Shown here: in pieces, positions 53,524 to 63,025 of the stretch
How positions within the stretch are numbered: the first letter of the stretch is position 1
Layout of the letters: each line of letters begins with the position of its first letter
Source of the DNA: Gimesia chilikensis
GTDB lineage: Bacteria; Planctomycetota; Planctomycetia; Planctomycetales; Planctomycetaceae
Direction: 5' to 3'
NCBI RefSeq assembly: GCF_008329715.1
Contig: NZ_VTSR01000032.1
Span: forward strand, 682,001-746,000
DNA length: 64,000 bases
Made by a program: the position numbers and the translations under genes
The notes under the pieces: model-generated
Database searches by the model: none
Told to the model about the DNA's origin: nothing
The model's input: only the letters and a program-made list of their open reading frames with translations

Positions 53524-54354
53524 ATGAATGTCACCCGTTTACGCGTCTGTAGTTTTGAAAGTCGAAAACAGGACGCCATGCAGGCTCTGATCGAACGCAA
53601 TCAGGGGATTCCTACTCTGGTGCACTCCATGGATGAAATCCCATTGGAAGACAATGTGCAGGTTAAAGCGTTTTGCGAACGGTTGTTTCGTGGTGAAATC
53701 GATGTGATTGTCTTTCTGACTGGAGTCGGCGCTACAGCGATGCTTCAGGCTGCAGAGGCATATTATCCTCGGGAACAGGTTCTCGACGCATTGCGAAAAG
53801 CAATTGTTACGGTGCGCGGGCCTAAGCCAACTGTTGTACTTCGCAACTGGGAAGTTCCCATTCATTATTCCGCCCCGGAACCCAATACCTGGCACGAAAT
53901 TATTTCGATCTGGGATGAAAAAGAATTCTCCGTTACCGGTAAGCACATTGTCGTTCAGGAATACGGAAAGCCGGTTCAGGAATTTTATGACGAACTCCGA
54001 AACCGGGGAGCTCAGGTGACGCCGGTGACCGTATATCGCTGGGCGCTTCCTGAAGATACTTCCGGGCTGCGAAATGCAGTTCATGCGACGGTCAGAGGAG
54101 AATTTGACATCCTCATGTTCACGAGTGCACAGCAGGTGTCTCATGTTCTGCAGATCGCTGAAGAGGAACAGGTCCGCGAGAAATGGCTCGCTGCAGCAGC
54201 CGGGGCGATGATCGCTTCAGTCGGTCCCGCCTGTTCCGAGGCCCTGAATCAGGAGGGGCTCCCTATCGACTTCGAATCGAGCCCACCTAAAATGGGGCCG
54301 CTGGTTAAAGGGGCCTTAGAGGCCGCTCCTGAAATCCTGGCCCGGAAAAAATGA
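53524..54354 (+). CDS. hemD: Uroporphyrinogen-III synthase
   Basis: HemD closes hydroxymethylbilane to uroporphyrinogen III. The 276-aa protein has the two-lobe layout of the family, with weak overall conservation but typical blocks: LRVCSFESRKQDAMQALIERN at the start, DVIVFLTGVGATAML (about 58-72), ILMFTSAQQVSHVLQIAEEEQ (about 195-215) and IASVGPACSEALNQEGLPIDFESSPPKMGPLVKGAL (about 228-265). It is followed by hemE and hemY on the same strand, with a gap of 126 bp to hemE. The product may feed the heme c proteins seen in this window. No signal peptide is present, as expected for a cytosolic enzyme. Confidence 0.92.
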   Translation: MNVTRLRVCSFESRKQDAMQALIERNQGIPTLVHSMDEIPLEDNVQVKAFCERLFRGEIDVIVFLTGVGATAMLQAAEAYYPREQVLDALRKAIVTVRGPKPTVVLRNWEVPIHYSAPEPNTWHEIISIWDEKEFSVTGKHIVVQEYGKPVQEFYDELRNRGAQVTPVTVYRWALPEDTSGLRNAVHATVRGEFDILMFTSAQQVSHVLQIAEEEQVREKWLAAAAGAMIASVGPACSEALNQEGLPIDFESSPPKMGPLVKGALEAAPEILARKK

Positions 54355-54480
54355 CTCATCCAGTCTCCTGACCTGATTCCGGAATCGATGCTGCCCTGAA
54401 TTTCAGAAGACCGACCTACCTGTTAGAATATTCCCACCTGATAGACATTCTCAATACGTTACGTACCGGAAAGAAATAGA

Positions 54481-55539
54481 ATGAATTCGCCGCAGGCTGA
54501 TACAGCCTATTGTCAAAACAGTCGGTTTATGAAGGCTGTCCGTCGCGAGCCCGTTGATACCACCCCCATCTGGATCATGCGACAGGCAGGACGTTACCTG
54601 CCGGAATACATGGAAGTTCGTAATCGGGTCACCTTCATTGAACTCTGTAAAACTCCTGAACTCGCAGCGGAAGTCACGCTCACTGCACAGAGTGTACTGG
54701 GGGTGGATGCTGCCATCCTGTTCGCTGATTTACTGCCGATTCTCGAGCCGATGGGCTTGAATCTGGAATATGTCAAAGGCGAAGGCCCAGTTATTCACAA
54801 TCCGATTCAGGAATCTTCCCAGGTTGATCGTCTGACAGATATCGCTGATATGAACTGCCTGGAATTTGTCTTTGATGCCGTCAAACTGATCCGTGCCGAC
54901 TTGCCGACAGATATTCCCCTGCTCGGTTTTGCCGGCTGCCCCTTTACCCTGGCGAGCTATGCCATCGAAGGGGGAAGCTCAAAAAATTACCGACGTACCA
55001 AGCAAATTATGTATAACGATCCGGTTGCCTGGGATGCTCTGATGAACCGCTTCGTTGACAACCTGATCATCTATCTGCAACGCCAGATCGCAGCCGGGTG
55101 CCAGGCCGTGCAGATCTTCGATAGCTGGGCCGGCTGTCTCTCCCCTGAAGATTATCAGCGGTACGTTCAGCCTTATACCGCGAAGCTGGTGGCCGGGGTA
55201 CAGGATCACGCTCCTGTGATTAACTTCATGACTGGGAACCCCGCCCTGATCCCACTGCAGAAGCAGACCGGCGGTCAGGTCTTTGGGCTCGACTGGCGTA
55301 TTAACCTCTCTGATGCCTGGGAAATCCTCGGTCCAGATGTAGCCGTTCAGGGAAATCTTGATCCAATTGCTCTCTATGCCGATCTGCCGGTGCTCAAGCA
55401 GAAAGCAAAGTCCGTCCTCGATGCCGCCGGCGGTCGCAACGGCCATATCTTTAACCTCGGACATGGCGTGATGCCTGATATGAATCCAGACAACGTCAAA
55501 GCGCTTGTTGAAATGGTCCATGAACTCGGCTGCAGATAA
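54481..55539 (+). CDS. hemE: Uroporphyrinogen decarboxylase
   Basis: HemE removes four carboxyl groups from uroporphyrinogen III to give coproporphyrinogen III. The 352-aa protein has the signature TTPIWIMRQAGRYLPEYME, with R34 and R38, and the catalytic aspartate D83 in ILFADLLPILEPMG. Other blocks are GFAGCPFTLASYAIEGG, FDSWAGCLSPEDYQRYV and HIFNLGHGVMPD (His about 334). Length and motifs are typical. It lies between hemD and hemY (54-bp gap to the latter), forming a small heme cluster; hemA, hemB, hemC, hemL, hemN/hemF and hemH are not in this window. Confidence 0.97.
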   Translation: MNSPQADTAYCQNSRFMKAVRREPVDTTPIWIMRQAGRYLPEYMEVRNRVTFIELCKTPELAAEVTLTAQSVLGVDAAILFADLLPILEPMGLNLEYVKGEGPVIHNPIQESSQVDRLTDIADMNCLEFVFDAVKLIRADLPTDIPLLGFAGCPFTLASYAIEGGSSKNYRRTKQIMYNDPVAWDALMNRFVDNLIIYLQRQIAAGCQAVQIFDSWAGCLSPEDYQRYVQPYTAKLVAGVQDHAPVINFMTGNPALIPLQKQTGGQVFGLDWRINLSDAWEILGPDVAVQGNLDPIALYADLPVLKQKAKSVLDAAGGRNGHIFNLGHGVMPDMNPDNVKALVEMVHELGCR

Positions 55540-55593
55540 CTGTTTCGCCTGAAATAAGTTCTTTTTGTTGTCCTGTTGATATTGAGCGACCTC

Positions 55594-57084
55594 ATGACTG
55601 ACTCCAATCCTTCAAGAGCAGCAAAACGCATCGCCGTGATTGGTGGTGGAGTGACCGGCCTTTCTGCTGCACATCGTATTCTGGAACTGGCCGACGAACA
55701 GCAGCAGCCTGTGGAAGTGACCCTTTTCGAAGCACAACCAGAATCTGGTGGGTGGATTGGGACTATCGATCAGGGTGATTATCTGATCGATACCGGCGCC
55801 GACATGTTTATTACCAACAAACCTGCAGGCATCAATCTCTGTAAGCGTCTGGGGCTGGTAGATCAGCTGATTTCCACTGATACACGCTACCGTGGAGCAC
55901 TCGTATTGAGTCGGGGGTTGACAGTCCCCGTCCCGCTTGGGTTCGAACTGATGACCCCCTCGCGCATGCTCCCTATGCTACGTACTCCGTTGCTGAGCTT
56001 GTGGGGGAAAATTCGCATGGGGCTGGAATACTTTCTACCTCGTCGGCACAGTTCAAGCGGGCTCGATCGGGATGATGAAAGTCTTGCCCATTTCGTAACC
56101 CGCCGTTTTGGTAAAGAAGCTCTGACTCGACTCGTGCAACCACTGGTGGCTGGTATTTATACCTCCGATCCGGAGAAACTGAGCTTGCGGGCGACACTTC
56201 CACGCTTTCTGGACATGGAACGGGATCATCGCAGCCTGATCAAAGCCGCCCGGCATCAGAAGAAAGCAGCCCGCTCCCAGTCCGATGCCACAGGTGCCCG
56301 TTATGGACTGTTTGCTGCGTTCAAGGGAGGTATGCAAACGCTGACACGCACTCTGGCAGAGCGTGTCTCCGAGCGGGGAATAATCCTCTATGAACATTGT
56401 GTTACCCATGTTGTGCCATCAGCAGGGGGCGGATATGAAGTGACCATGGCCTCGAAGGGGGCTGCTCAAACACAGCATTTCGACGCTGTTTTAATCGCGG
56501 CGCCCACGCATCAGGCGGCGAGCATGACCACTGGATTCGCTCCCGAACTCTCCAGCCTGCTTGCACAGATTGAATACGCGTCTACTGCGATTCTCGTTAA
56601 TATTTATAAGCTCTCGGATATCAAACATCCGCTCCGCGCTTTTGGTCTGGTAATTCCTGCTGCAGAGAAACGCAAAATATTCGCAGTGGCATTTGCCAGT
56701 CGTAAGTTTCCTGGTCGGGCGCCGGAAGATTGTATTCAACTGCGTACTTTCATCGGCGGTGCCATGCAGTCAGAAATGCTGGAACACACTGATGAAGAAC
56801 TGCAGGAAATTGTGCGCAGCGAACTCGACGATATCCTGGGACTGCAGGGCAAACCTCTGTTCTCTAAGTTGCTCAGACACAATCAGTCCATGCCCCAGTA
56901 TCATCTTGGGCATCTGGAACTGGTCGAGCAGATCGAACAACAGGCGTCACACTATCCAGGGCTGGAACTGGCCGGTAATGCCTATCGTGGTGTTGGTATA
57001 CCTGATTCGATTCAGAGTGCAGAGGACGCCGCAGAGCGGCTCATGCTTACTCTGACTGCAGACGCACCAGCTCAATCCCCTTAA
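55594..57084 (+). CDS. hemY: Protoporphyrinogen/coproporphyrinogen oxidase, FAD-dependent
   Basis: From the ATG at 55594 this is 496 aa. An FAD-binding GGGVTG (17-22) is followed by an ESGGWIGTIDQGDYLIDTGADMF block and the flavin amine oxidase fold. The family block RRFGKEALTRLVQPLVAGIYTSDPEKLSLRATLPRFLDMERDHRSLI is that of HemY/HemG-type oxidases, and the C-terminus ends with ELAGNAYRGVGIPDSIQSAEDAAERL. It oxidises coproporphyrinogen III or protoporphyrinogen IX; which one cannot be told. A TTG at 55576 would add six residues. Its last 38 bases overlap the 3' end of a convergent sulfatase gene. Confidence 0.94.
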   Translation: MTDSNPSRAAKRIAVIGGGVTGLSAAHRILELADEQQQPVEVTLFEAQPESGGWIGTIDQGDYLIDTGADMFITNKPAGINLCKRLGLVDQLISTDTRYRGALVLSRGLTVPVPLGFELMTPSRMLPMLRTPLLSLWGKIRMGLEYFLPRRHSSSGLDRDDESLAHFVTRRFGKEALTRLVQPLVAGIYTSDPEKLSLRATLPRFLDMERDHRSLIKAARHQKKAARSQSDATGARYGLFAAFKGGMQTLTRTLAERVSERGIILYEHCVTHVVPSAGGGYEVTMASKGAAQTQHFDAVLIAAPTHQAASMTTGFAPELSSLLAQIEYASTAILVNIYKLSDIKHPLRAFGLVIPAAEKRKIFAVAFASRKFPGRAPEDCIQLRTFIGGAMQSEMLEHTDEELQEIVRSELDDILGLQGKPLFSKLLRHNQSMPQYHLGHLELVEQIEQQASHYPGLELAGNAYRGVGIPDSIQSAEDAAERLMLTLTADAPAQSP

Positions 57085-58849
57085 CGTCGATCAGTTCATT
57101 GCCTGGCTTTTTGATGCCTGTGAGCTTGAGATCGCAGGTGCCTTTTTTCAGTTCCAATGTGCCTAGCTTAAGCTCCGCCCAGTCTTTTCGCTGATAGTTA
57201 TCTGACTGCTCAACCCGATCCTGGTTTCCAACCTTGGGCGGGTCATGAGGCTTGGAAATTGTCGCACTCAGACTCTGGTCACCAGTTTCCACGGCAATCT
57301 GGCAGCCCACATCAGTTTTGGCGCAGGTGTATTTCAGAGTGGCTGTATAAGTTCCTGGCGTTAATACTTCCAGGTGCCAGACTGCATTTGCTCCGGTGTC
57401 GGTCCAGTCTTCGATCCAGCTGTTAGCGTAACCATTGTGTCCTTTGCCACTGTAGTTAATCCCCTGCCCGGCTTCCGGCTTCAGAAATGATTCATTTGCT
57501 GGCAGAGATGTTGTCGATGTTTTTGGATGTCCTACAGGAATGGGTATCGGCTCAAAGCCGAGTTCTGATACATCCTGAAACCACTTGCTGTAAGCCGTCT
57601 TCAATCGATCTAGAGCCTTCGGGTTCTCTTTAGAAACATCGATTTTCTCTCCCGGGTCAGCTTGCATGTCATACAGGCTCCACTTGTTTCGCTCATATGC
57701 GGCTCGCCAGCGATCGGTACGCACTGACCCTACGGGAAGCTCCGTTCCTGGAATTGAATTGCGGAATAGACGATCGACAAACAGCATTCGCTCTGGCCAC
57801 TTCGCTTCAGCAGATTTGGTCAACAGCGGCACAAGGCTTTTGCCATCCACGGGAACTCCAGATGTTGACTCCACGTCACAGAATTCCAGCAGCGTTGGCA
57901 GAATGTCAATGTGTGCCGCGATCGGCTTGACGACTGTTCCAGGCTCGATTTTTCCCGGATACCGTACGAACAACGGTACGCGAATACCTCCTTCGTGGAT
58001 CGAGCCCTTGCGACCGCGCATATCACCATTGTACCGATTGCTGTTCGGGCCGTTGTCTGTCAGAAACAGCACAATGGTGTTGTCAGCCAGCTTCAATTTA
58101 TCCAGGGTTTTGAGTAATCGGCCCAGATTTTCATCCACGCAGTCCACCATTGCGTAGGCACAACGTGCTTTGTCATCCAGACCTTTGTCGGCATACTTGT
58201 TCCAGTATTTCTCTGGGACGATCCAGGGCGAATGCGGTGCATTATAGGGGACGTAACAGAAGAACGGCTGTTCCTGGTTTTGTTTGATGAAATCGATCGC
58301 CTTGTCAGTCAGCACATCTGTGATGTAGCCCTGTGTTTTAACCGGCTGTCGATTATGTTCCAGGTTTGTGTCGAAATAACTGTTCCAGTGACCTCCACAG
58401 AAACCGAAGAACTCGTCAAATCCCTGGCCATTGGGATGCATCGGATAATGTCGCCCGTTATGCCATTTCCCAAAGGCACCGGTTGCATATCCATCTGATT
58501 TCAGAATCTCAGCAATCGTGACCTCTTCCCCGCGCATGTTCTCGAAACCGCGGGTTACGCCATGCACGCCCGTCCGCAGACTATAGCGTCCCGTCAAGAG
58601 GGCGGCTCGTGTCGGGGCACAGACGGGCGAAACAAAGAACCGCTCAAATTGGGCTCCCTGTTGTGCCAGTAGATCCTGGTTTGGCGTCTCAATCAACGGA
58701 TTATCATGCAGCCGGACGTCCCCCCACCCCTGGTCATCAGTCATAATCAACAGCACGTTCGGTTTCGCCGCAAAGAGGAGAGTTCCGTTCGACAAAACGA
58801 AAGAACAGACTAGAAAACAGAATAGTGTCAATAAGGAAGCGCGTCTCAT
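57047..58849 (-). CDS. Secreted sulfatase with C-terminal beta-sandwich domain
   Basis: This 600-aa sulfatase has a signal peptide (about 1-28, cut after LFAA). Metal ligands D38/D39 lie in NVLLIMTDDQGWGD, and the formylglycine site is C77-A-P-T-R81 in VSPVCAPTRAALLTGRYSLR. A C-x-P-x-R pattern with Thr in place of Ser is common in this class. LTDNGPNSNRYNGDMRGRKG and HWNSYFD are typical of arylsulfatase A-like enzymes. Beyond about 450 comes a beta-rich domain (WHLEVLTPGTYTATLKYTCAKTD) that may bind carbohydrate. The gene converges on hemY with a 38-bp overlap. The substrate is unknown but sulfated polysaccharide is likely. Confidence 0.95.
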   Translation of the reverse strand: MRRASLLTLFCFLVCSFVLSNGTLLFAAKPNVLLIMTDDQGWGDVRLHDNPLIETPNQDLLAQQGAQFERFFVSPVCAPTRAALLTGRYSLRTGVHGVTRGFENMRGEEVTIAEILKSDGYATGAFGKWHNGRHYPMHPNGQGFDEFFGFCGGHWNSYFDTNLEHNRQPVKTQGYITDVLTDKAIDFIKQNQEQPFFCYVPYNAPHSPWIVPEKYWNKYADKGLDDKARCAYAMVDCVDENLGRLLKTLDKLKLADNTIVLFLTDNGPNSNRYNGDMRGRKGSIHEGGIRVPLFVRYPGKIEPGTVVKPIAAHIDILPTLLEFCDVESTSGVPVDGKSLVPLLTKSAEAKWPERMLFVDRLFRNSIPGTELPVGSVRTDRWRAAYERNKWSLYDMQADPGEKIDVSKENPKALDRLKTAYSKWFQDVSELGFEPIPIPVGHPKTSTTSLPANESFLKPEAGQGINYSGKGHNGYANSWIEDWTDTGANAVWHLEVLTPGTYTATLKYTCAKTDVGCQIAVETGDQSLSATISKPHDPPKVGNQDRVEQSDNYQRKDWAELKLGTLELKKGTCDLKLTGIKKPGNELIDVKGIELVRLQSE

Positions 58850-58960
58850 TTTGAATTCAGTTTCTTTTAATAGATCGTGTTGATTTCAGTTGGTCAGGCA
58901 CTAAAGTATCGGCCTGAAGTGTCTTGAGAGTGACGAGAATCAGTTTCAGTAAATAGAACG

Positions 58961-60394
58961 TCAATCCCACCACCAGCGGGATTTCAGGTCACCTTCCCCT
59001 CGTTGAACTGACTGTTTTCGTTCAGTCAGTGAATCATCCCGCATCGTTACAAACTCGGTCTGACGCAGTATTGATCGAGCATTGATCGTCACACCACCTC
59101 CGACCAGGCAGATCATCAAACGCCCTGCCTTCTTATAATTCATCGCCGTTGGTACTTGTGTGGGAATATTTCCCTGGGAGACCAGATAATCAGATTCAGC
59201 AAGAAAGAACCGATGATCCCATCCCACCTGGTCGTCCAGTCGTTCTTTCCGGATCAATGCCGCCAGGACGGTGAGATCAGTGATAGACTGGAGTTCGGCA
59301 AATGTGGGGTGCAGGTCTGCGAGTTTTGCGAAATATTTTGTGAACTGCTGCGCATACCGGGTTGTTGAATTTCGGGTTTCTGAGGCTTCTGTTCGCTGGC
59401 CCGCCTGGTTAACGAACTCCTCCTGGGACATCATCTGTAATCGCTGTCCGGAGAACTGAAATGCATCCCGGTCTGCTGTGGTTGTGAATGCATCATAAAG
59501 GGGCGTGAACCACCATCGCTGAGTGCTGTTGCCTCCACCCCGCAGAGTCGCGAGATGGCTTTTGATCTCACGAATTCCCGAGGGCTCCAGACCAATCGAA
59601 ATTCGTTTCAACATGTAGTCCGCTTCAACCAGTACCCGGGCATAATGAGAACCTGCCGGCACTCCCGTCACGGTCACGTCCTGCATTCCCAGGATCTGAG
59701 CCATGGTGCGGAAGCGGGTTACCGCGGTCGCCGTCGAAGAGGCGTTGTTTGTTCTACGAATGTATTCATGCATCCGTGCCAGGTTTTCCTGTTTCGCATC
59801 AAACGAACAGCCAGTCACCAGGTCTTGTTCCTGCGATTGCAGTGCCACTACCAGGTCGTCCAGCCGGATTGGTGGCCTCCCTGAATTCACACAGACCACC
59901 CGGTTCTGCGCATTCGTCGCAAAGCCCTCTGCCGGGCCAGCGATCACCAGGTCATGGTTCTCCCGATCGACAAACAGGTAATCAATTCGCCACAACCCTG
60001 CCAGATATTGCACCTCGGGGGGCAGTGGCTCATTTTTGGTTTTATATTCCTGGCAGAGTTTCTCCAACTGCACCAGCGAAACCTTGCGGAACTCCGACTT
60101 TTGATTGATGTCTGCAGGCAGAGTCTGGGTCGCCAGGGCTTGTAACCGTTTCTGGTTCAGTTGCTTGCTGTTCAACGTGGTCTGAAACGGAGCCGAAATG
60201 ACACCATTCGCATCAATGGTGATCCCGCCGGCATTTTGGTTGTTGTTCTGGTTATTGGTGTTATTGCCATTGTTGTTGCCCCCGTTATTCGTCTGAGCCA
60301 GACTGACTGAAGTGAGACAGATCATCAGGCAGAGCATGGTTCCGAACCGGATATGTCTTCGTTTATTTCGGATGTAAGAGAGGAGTTTCATCAA
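58961..60394 (-). CDS. DUF1598 secreted protein with Asn-rich N-terminus
   Basis: This 477-aa protein has a signal peptide (about residues 16-33, ending SLAQ), followed by an Asn/Gly-rich low-complexity stretch (about 34-58, dominated by N) and a folded region from about 60. The middle includes SLVQLEKLCQEYKTKNEPLPPEVQYLAGL and LVIAGPAEGFATNAQNRVVC, which match the planctomycete DUF1598 family of unknown function. The region near 250 (AGSHYARVLVEADYMLKRISIGLEPSG) and PTAMNYKKAGRLMICLVGGGV near the end also fit. No enzyme motif is evident. It lies 111 bp upstream of the sulfatase gene on the same strand, so the two could be co-expressed. Confidence 0.85.
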   Translation of the reverse strand: MMKLLSYIRNKRRHIRFGTMLCLMICLTSVSLAQTNNGGNNNGNNTNNQNNNQNAGGITIDANGVISAPFQTTLNSKQLNQKRLQALATQTLPADINQKSEFRKVSLVQLEKLCQEYKTKNEPLPPEVQYLAGLWRIDYLFVDRENHDLVIAGPAEGFATNAQNRVVCVNSGRPPIRLDDLVVALQSQEQDLVTGCSFDAKQENLARMHEYIRRTNNASSTATAVTRFRTMAQILGMQDVTVTGVPAGSHYARVLVEADYMLKRISIGLEPSGIREIKSHLATLRGGGNSTQRWWFTPLYDAFTTTADRDAFQFSGQRLQMMSQEEFVNQAGQRTEASETRNSTTRYAQQFTKYFAKLADLHPTFAELQSITDLTVLAALIRKERLDDQVGWDHRFFLAESDYLVSQGNIPTQVPTAMNYKKAGRLMICLVGGGVTINARSILRQTEFVTMRDDSLTERKQSVQRGEGDLKSRWWWD

Positions 60395-60764
60395 CCAGCA
60401 CTTTCCGCCCTGTCAGGGCTGTTCCAGATTGCGGCCCGCAAATTCCAGACGATTTATGTCATTCTATCAGTCCAGATACCCCGAAGTCAGACCTGTTTTG
60501 TGATTCTTGCCCGGCAGAATCGAATTCGTTTTTTGAACTTCATGCAGATTTTGATTCCATTCTGGAAAACGGTACTGGGCACCTCACTTGTCGCTCATCA
60601 TCCTGGGCGGCAATAATGTTTTGTGTGAGTCATGGTAGAATAAGTATGTGTTGTTTAGAGTGGTTAAGAATTTGCTTGAGAAGTGACAGCATGGCATCGT
60701 AAAATAATCGGGGATTTTAATTAATTGTTTCCTTTTCCCATATCAACAGAAAACTGGTGACTCA
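60395..60764. other. Divergent intergenic region, nothing distinctive
   Basis: A gap of about 370 bp holds promoters for the DUF1598 gene and the esterase gene. I see no strong hairpin, repeat or coding frame. Confidence 0.4.
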
Positions 60765-61850
60765 ATGCCACAATTGCGTTTCATAAATATCGGTCTCCGC
60801 GTCCTTGCCGTCTGCGCCTTTGTGGTTGGTTCGTATCCCGTCTGGGCAGCCGATGAAAAACCGCAGCCGGACGAACGCCTGCAGCAGTTGTTGAAACGCT
60901 TTCCGGCGGCTGACAAAAACAAGGATGGTATTCTCACCCGAGACGAAGCGCGGGCTTATCGTCAGCAAATGCAGAAACGTCAGGGAAGACCGGTCAATTC
61001 TGTTAAACCGACCCACGCCGATGTGAAATACGGTGACCATGCACGGAACGTACTCGACTTCTACCAGGCCAAATCCGATCAGCCGACCCCCCTGGTCGTC
61101 TACATTCACGGCGGCGGATTTGTGGGAGGCAGTAAACGGGTGAATCCCGGCTTTCTACAGCAGTGTCTGGACGCCGGCATCAGCGTCGCTGCGATTCACT
61201 ACCGCTTTATTGACGGGAAAAAAGTTCTGCTTCCCGAGCCACAGCGCGACGGAGCTCGAGCCGTGCAGTTTCTCCGCAGCAAAGCTAAAGAGTGGAACAT
61301 TGACCCTAAGCGGGTGGCCTGCTTTGGGGGCTCTGCCGGCGCTGGGATTTCAATGTGGATCGCCTTTCACGACGACCTGGCTAAACCGGACAGCGACGAC
61401 CCCATTGAACGCGAATCGACCCGCATTCAGGCTGTCGGCACCTTTGGCGGACAGAGCACATACGATCCGATCAAAATCAAAGCTCTGGTAGGTGGCCGGG
61501 CCTGGGAGCATCCTTCGATCTTCAAAGCTTACGGCGTGGACACAGCAGAAGAGGCCCTACATCCCACTCCGGAACAGCAGAAACGCTACGACGAATCATC
61601 TGCGATCATGCATCTGACGAAAGACGATCCACCACTCTACATGGTCTATAGCGAAGCAGACGGTCCCCTACCTGCAAACGCCCGCCCCGGCCAGGGTATC
61701 CATCACCCTAACTTCGGGCGTGATCTGGTGAAAAAGATGAACGAACTCGAAATCGAAAACGTCTTCATCTACACACCGGAAGCCAAAGGCCGCAATCCTC
61801 AACGCGAAATGCTGGAGTTCTTTCAGAAGCAGTTTGCGAAGGTGAAATAG
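60765..61850 (+). CDS. Secreted esterase (alpha/beta hydrolase) with EF-hand
   Basis: This 361-aa protein has a signal peptide (about 1-29, ending VWA). An EF-hand-like loop D50-K-N-K-D-G-I-L-T-R-D-E61 follows, then an alpha/beta hydrolase domain. The oxyanion signature is HGGG at 115-118, and the nucleophile is S190 in GGSAG (188-192). This places it with BD-FAE/carboxylesterase-like enzymes of the HSL type. Family members hydrolyse acetyl esters on sugars or lipids. The EF-hand suggests calcium-dependent secretion or binding, which is common in planctomycete hydrolases. It stands alone on the plus strand. Enzyme class is good; substrate unknown. Confidence 0.9.
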   Translation: MPQLRFINIGLRVLAVCAFVVGSYPVWAADEKPQPDERLQQLLKRFPAADKNKDGILTRDEARAYRQQMQKRQGRPVNSVKPTHADVKYGDHARNVLDFYQAKSDQPTPLVVYIHGGGFVGGSKRVNPGFLQQCLDAGISVAAIHYRFIDGKKVLLPEPQRDGARAVQFLRSKAKEWNIDPKRVACFGGSAGAGISMWIAFHDDLAKPDSDDPIERESTRIQAVGTFGGQSTYDPIKIKALVGGRAWEHPSIFKAYGVDTAEEALHPTPEQQKRYDESSAIMHLTKDDPPLYMVYSEADGPLPANARPGQGIHHPNFGRDLVKKMNELEIENVFIYTPEAKGRNPQREMLEFFQKQFAKVK

Positions 61851-62076
61851 TACTGATATGCTTTAGTGACTTTTGTGGTAGCAAAAAGAACCATGAACAG
61901 TTGAATTGAGATCGTCCCTCACTTACCCGAAAACGAGGCCATTGGGGGGACAATTAACGTCGAATTGATCCGGCGGGATCAGATTCTCTCCAGGGGAAAG
62001 ACAGTTTTAATCCGATATTGTCTACTTAAAAAGAATAATCAATGGCACTTCATCTGCTGCAAATATGAAAAAGGAA

Positions 62077-62406
62077 TCACCCCGTCTGTTTCGTAACGGT
62101 GACTTCTTTCTGGTGTAGCGAGTACTTCAGAGACTCAGGACTTTTTACCACCGTCAGCCCGGGGACTTCATAGTGCTCCATATCAGAAAAATGGGGTTCA
62201 CCTGCAGTATAAACATACCCGCGACGAATCAGACCATTCTCCAGTTGTAAAGTTTCGGGAATGCCACAACAGGGAGCCAGGCAACGAATGACATCCATTT
62301 CCGGCCAGTAACTCTCTACATTTTCAAGAATCTCCAGCAGAGTCCATGGCCGACCACAATGCTTACAAATCTGATCCTCTCTGTGTTTCATTGACTTTTC
62401 ATCCAT
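62077..62406 (-). CDS. Small cysteine-rich hypothetical protein
   Basis: This 109-aa protein has C14-x2-C17 and C42-x3-C46-C47, spacing that could bind one zinc ion (LAPCCG, ICKHCG). No named family is recognised. It is rich in charged residues and has no signal peptide. The gene starts with ATG 62406 and lies 6 bp after the stop of the small membrane-protein gene upstream on the same strand, so the two are probably co-transcribed and perhaps functionally linked. Zinc-ribbon-like small proteins often bind nucleic acids, but that is only a guess. Confidence 0.65.
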   Translation of the reverse strand: MDEKSMKHREDQICKHCGRPWTLLEILENVESYWPEMDVIRCLAPCCGIPETLQLENGLIRRGYVYTAGEPHFSDMEHYEVPGLTVVKSPESLKYSLHQKEVTVTKQTG

Positions 62407-62412
62407 ATAAAC

Positions 62413-62853
62413 TCAAAACAGCCCGACGCGCTCAAACACCCGATAGGGGCCGTAGGGAGACTGAGGGGGCTGGTCGTTCCACCAGGACCAGTGGCAGACA
62501 GATTTTCCGTCCAGGTCAAACACGACTGTCACGCTGACTTCTTCACCCTTCCAGGTTCGCAGGGTATAGTCCTGAGGCGGACCATGACCGGCTGACTTTG
62601 GATTCGTTTCATCCAGTAATATAGTGGAATTAACGATCACTCCCCTGGACTCTTTTGTGAGGTCGGGGGGCGTCCCGATGATCGCATCAGCGTCCTCCAC
62701 ACTGGTGCCCAGCCGAATTTGTGCCATTTTGATCTCCAGCGGCGTTGGCTCATGCTGCGCACTGTGCTTGTTGTAGACCAGCATTATCATCAGCAGTAGA
62801 AAAACGACGGACGGGCAGAACAGGATCAGTAACTTTTTAAAGGACGGATGCAT
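62413..62853 (-). CDS. Small membrane-anchored BamE-like protein
   Basis: From ATG 62853 (GAGG about ten bases upstream) this is 146 aa; the longer frame upstream adds 34 residues without a signal. A membrane segment at about 9-27 is followed by MAQIRLGTSVEDADAIIGTPPDL, close to the SmpA/OmlA/BamE-type motif in which a short helix precedes a GxP turn. Then comes a beta-rich part (YTLRTWKGEEVSVTVVFDLDGKSVCHW). The domain occurs in envelope lipoproteins, but no lipobox is present here. It lies upstream of the small Cys-rich gene, with a 6-bp gap. The fold assignment is tentative. Confidence 0.65.
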   Translation of the reverse strand: MHPSFKKLLILFCPSVVFLLLMIMLVYNKHSAQHEPTPLEIKMAQIRLGTSVEDADAIIGTPPDLTKESRGVIVNSTILLDETNPKSAGHGPPQDYTLRTWKGEEVSVTVVFDLDGKSVCHWSWWNDQPPQSPYGPYRVFERVGLF

Positions 62854-63025
62854 TGGGTAGAACCTCGCGAAACATTCCAAAGGACTCTCACGGTTCATTC
62901 TGACTGATCTCAGTTGAGGAGGCAAACACTTTTTCAGTCTGCCGTCTCTCAGCATGATCTCTTCGCCAATAGAAACATTCGTGTTTTTCCTTCCTTTCGT
63001 GGTGAATGAAAATGTTTGTGATTCA

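Noticed and set aside
59749-60108. 119-codon plus-strand frame within the DUF1598 gene
   Set aside because: Antisense shadow with a Ser/Pro-rich, low-information sequence.
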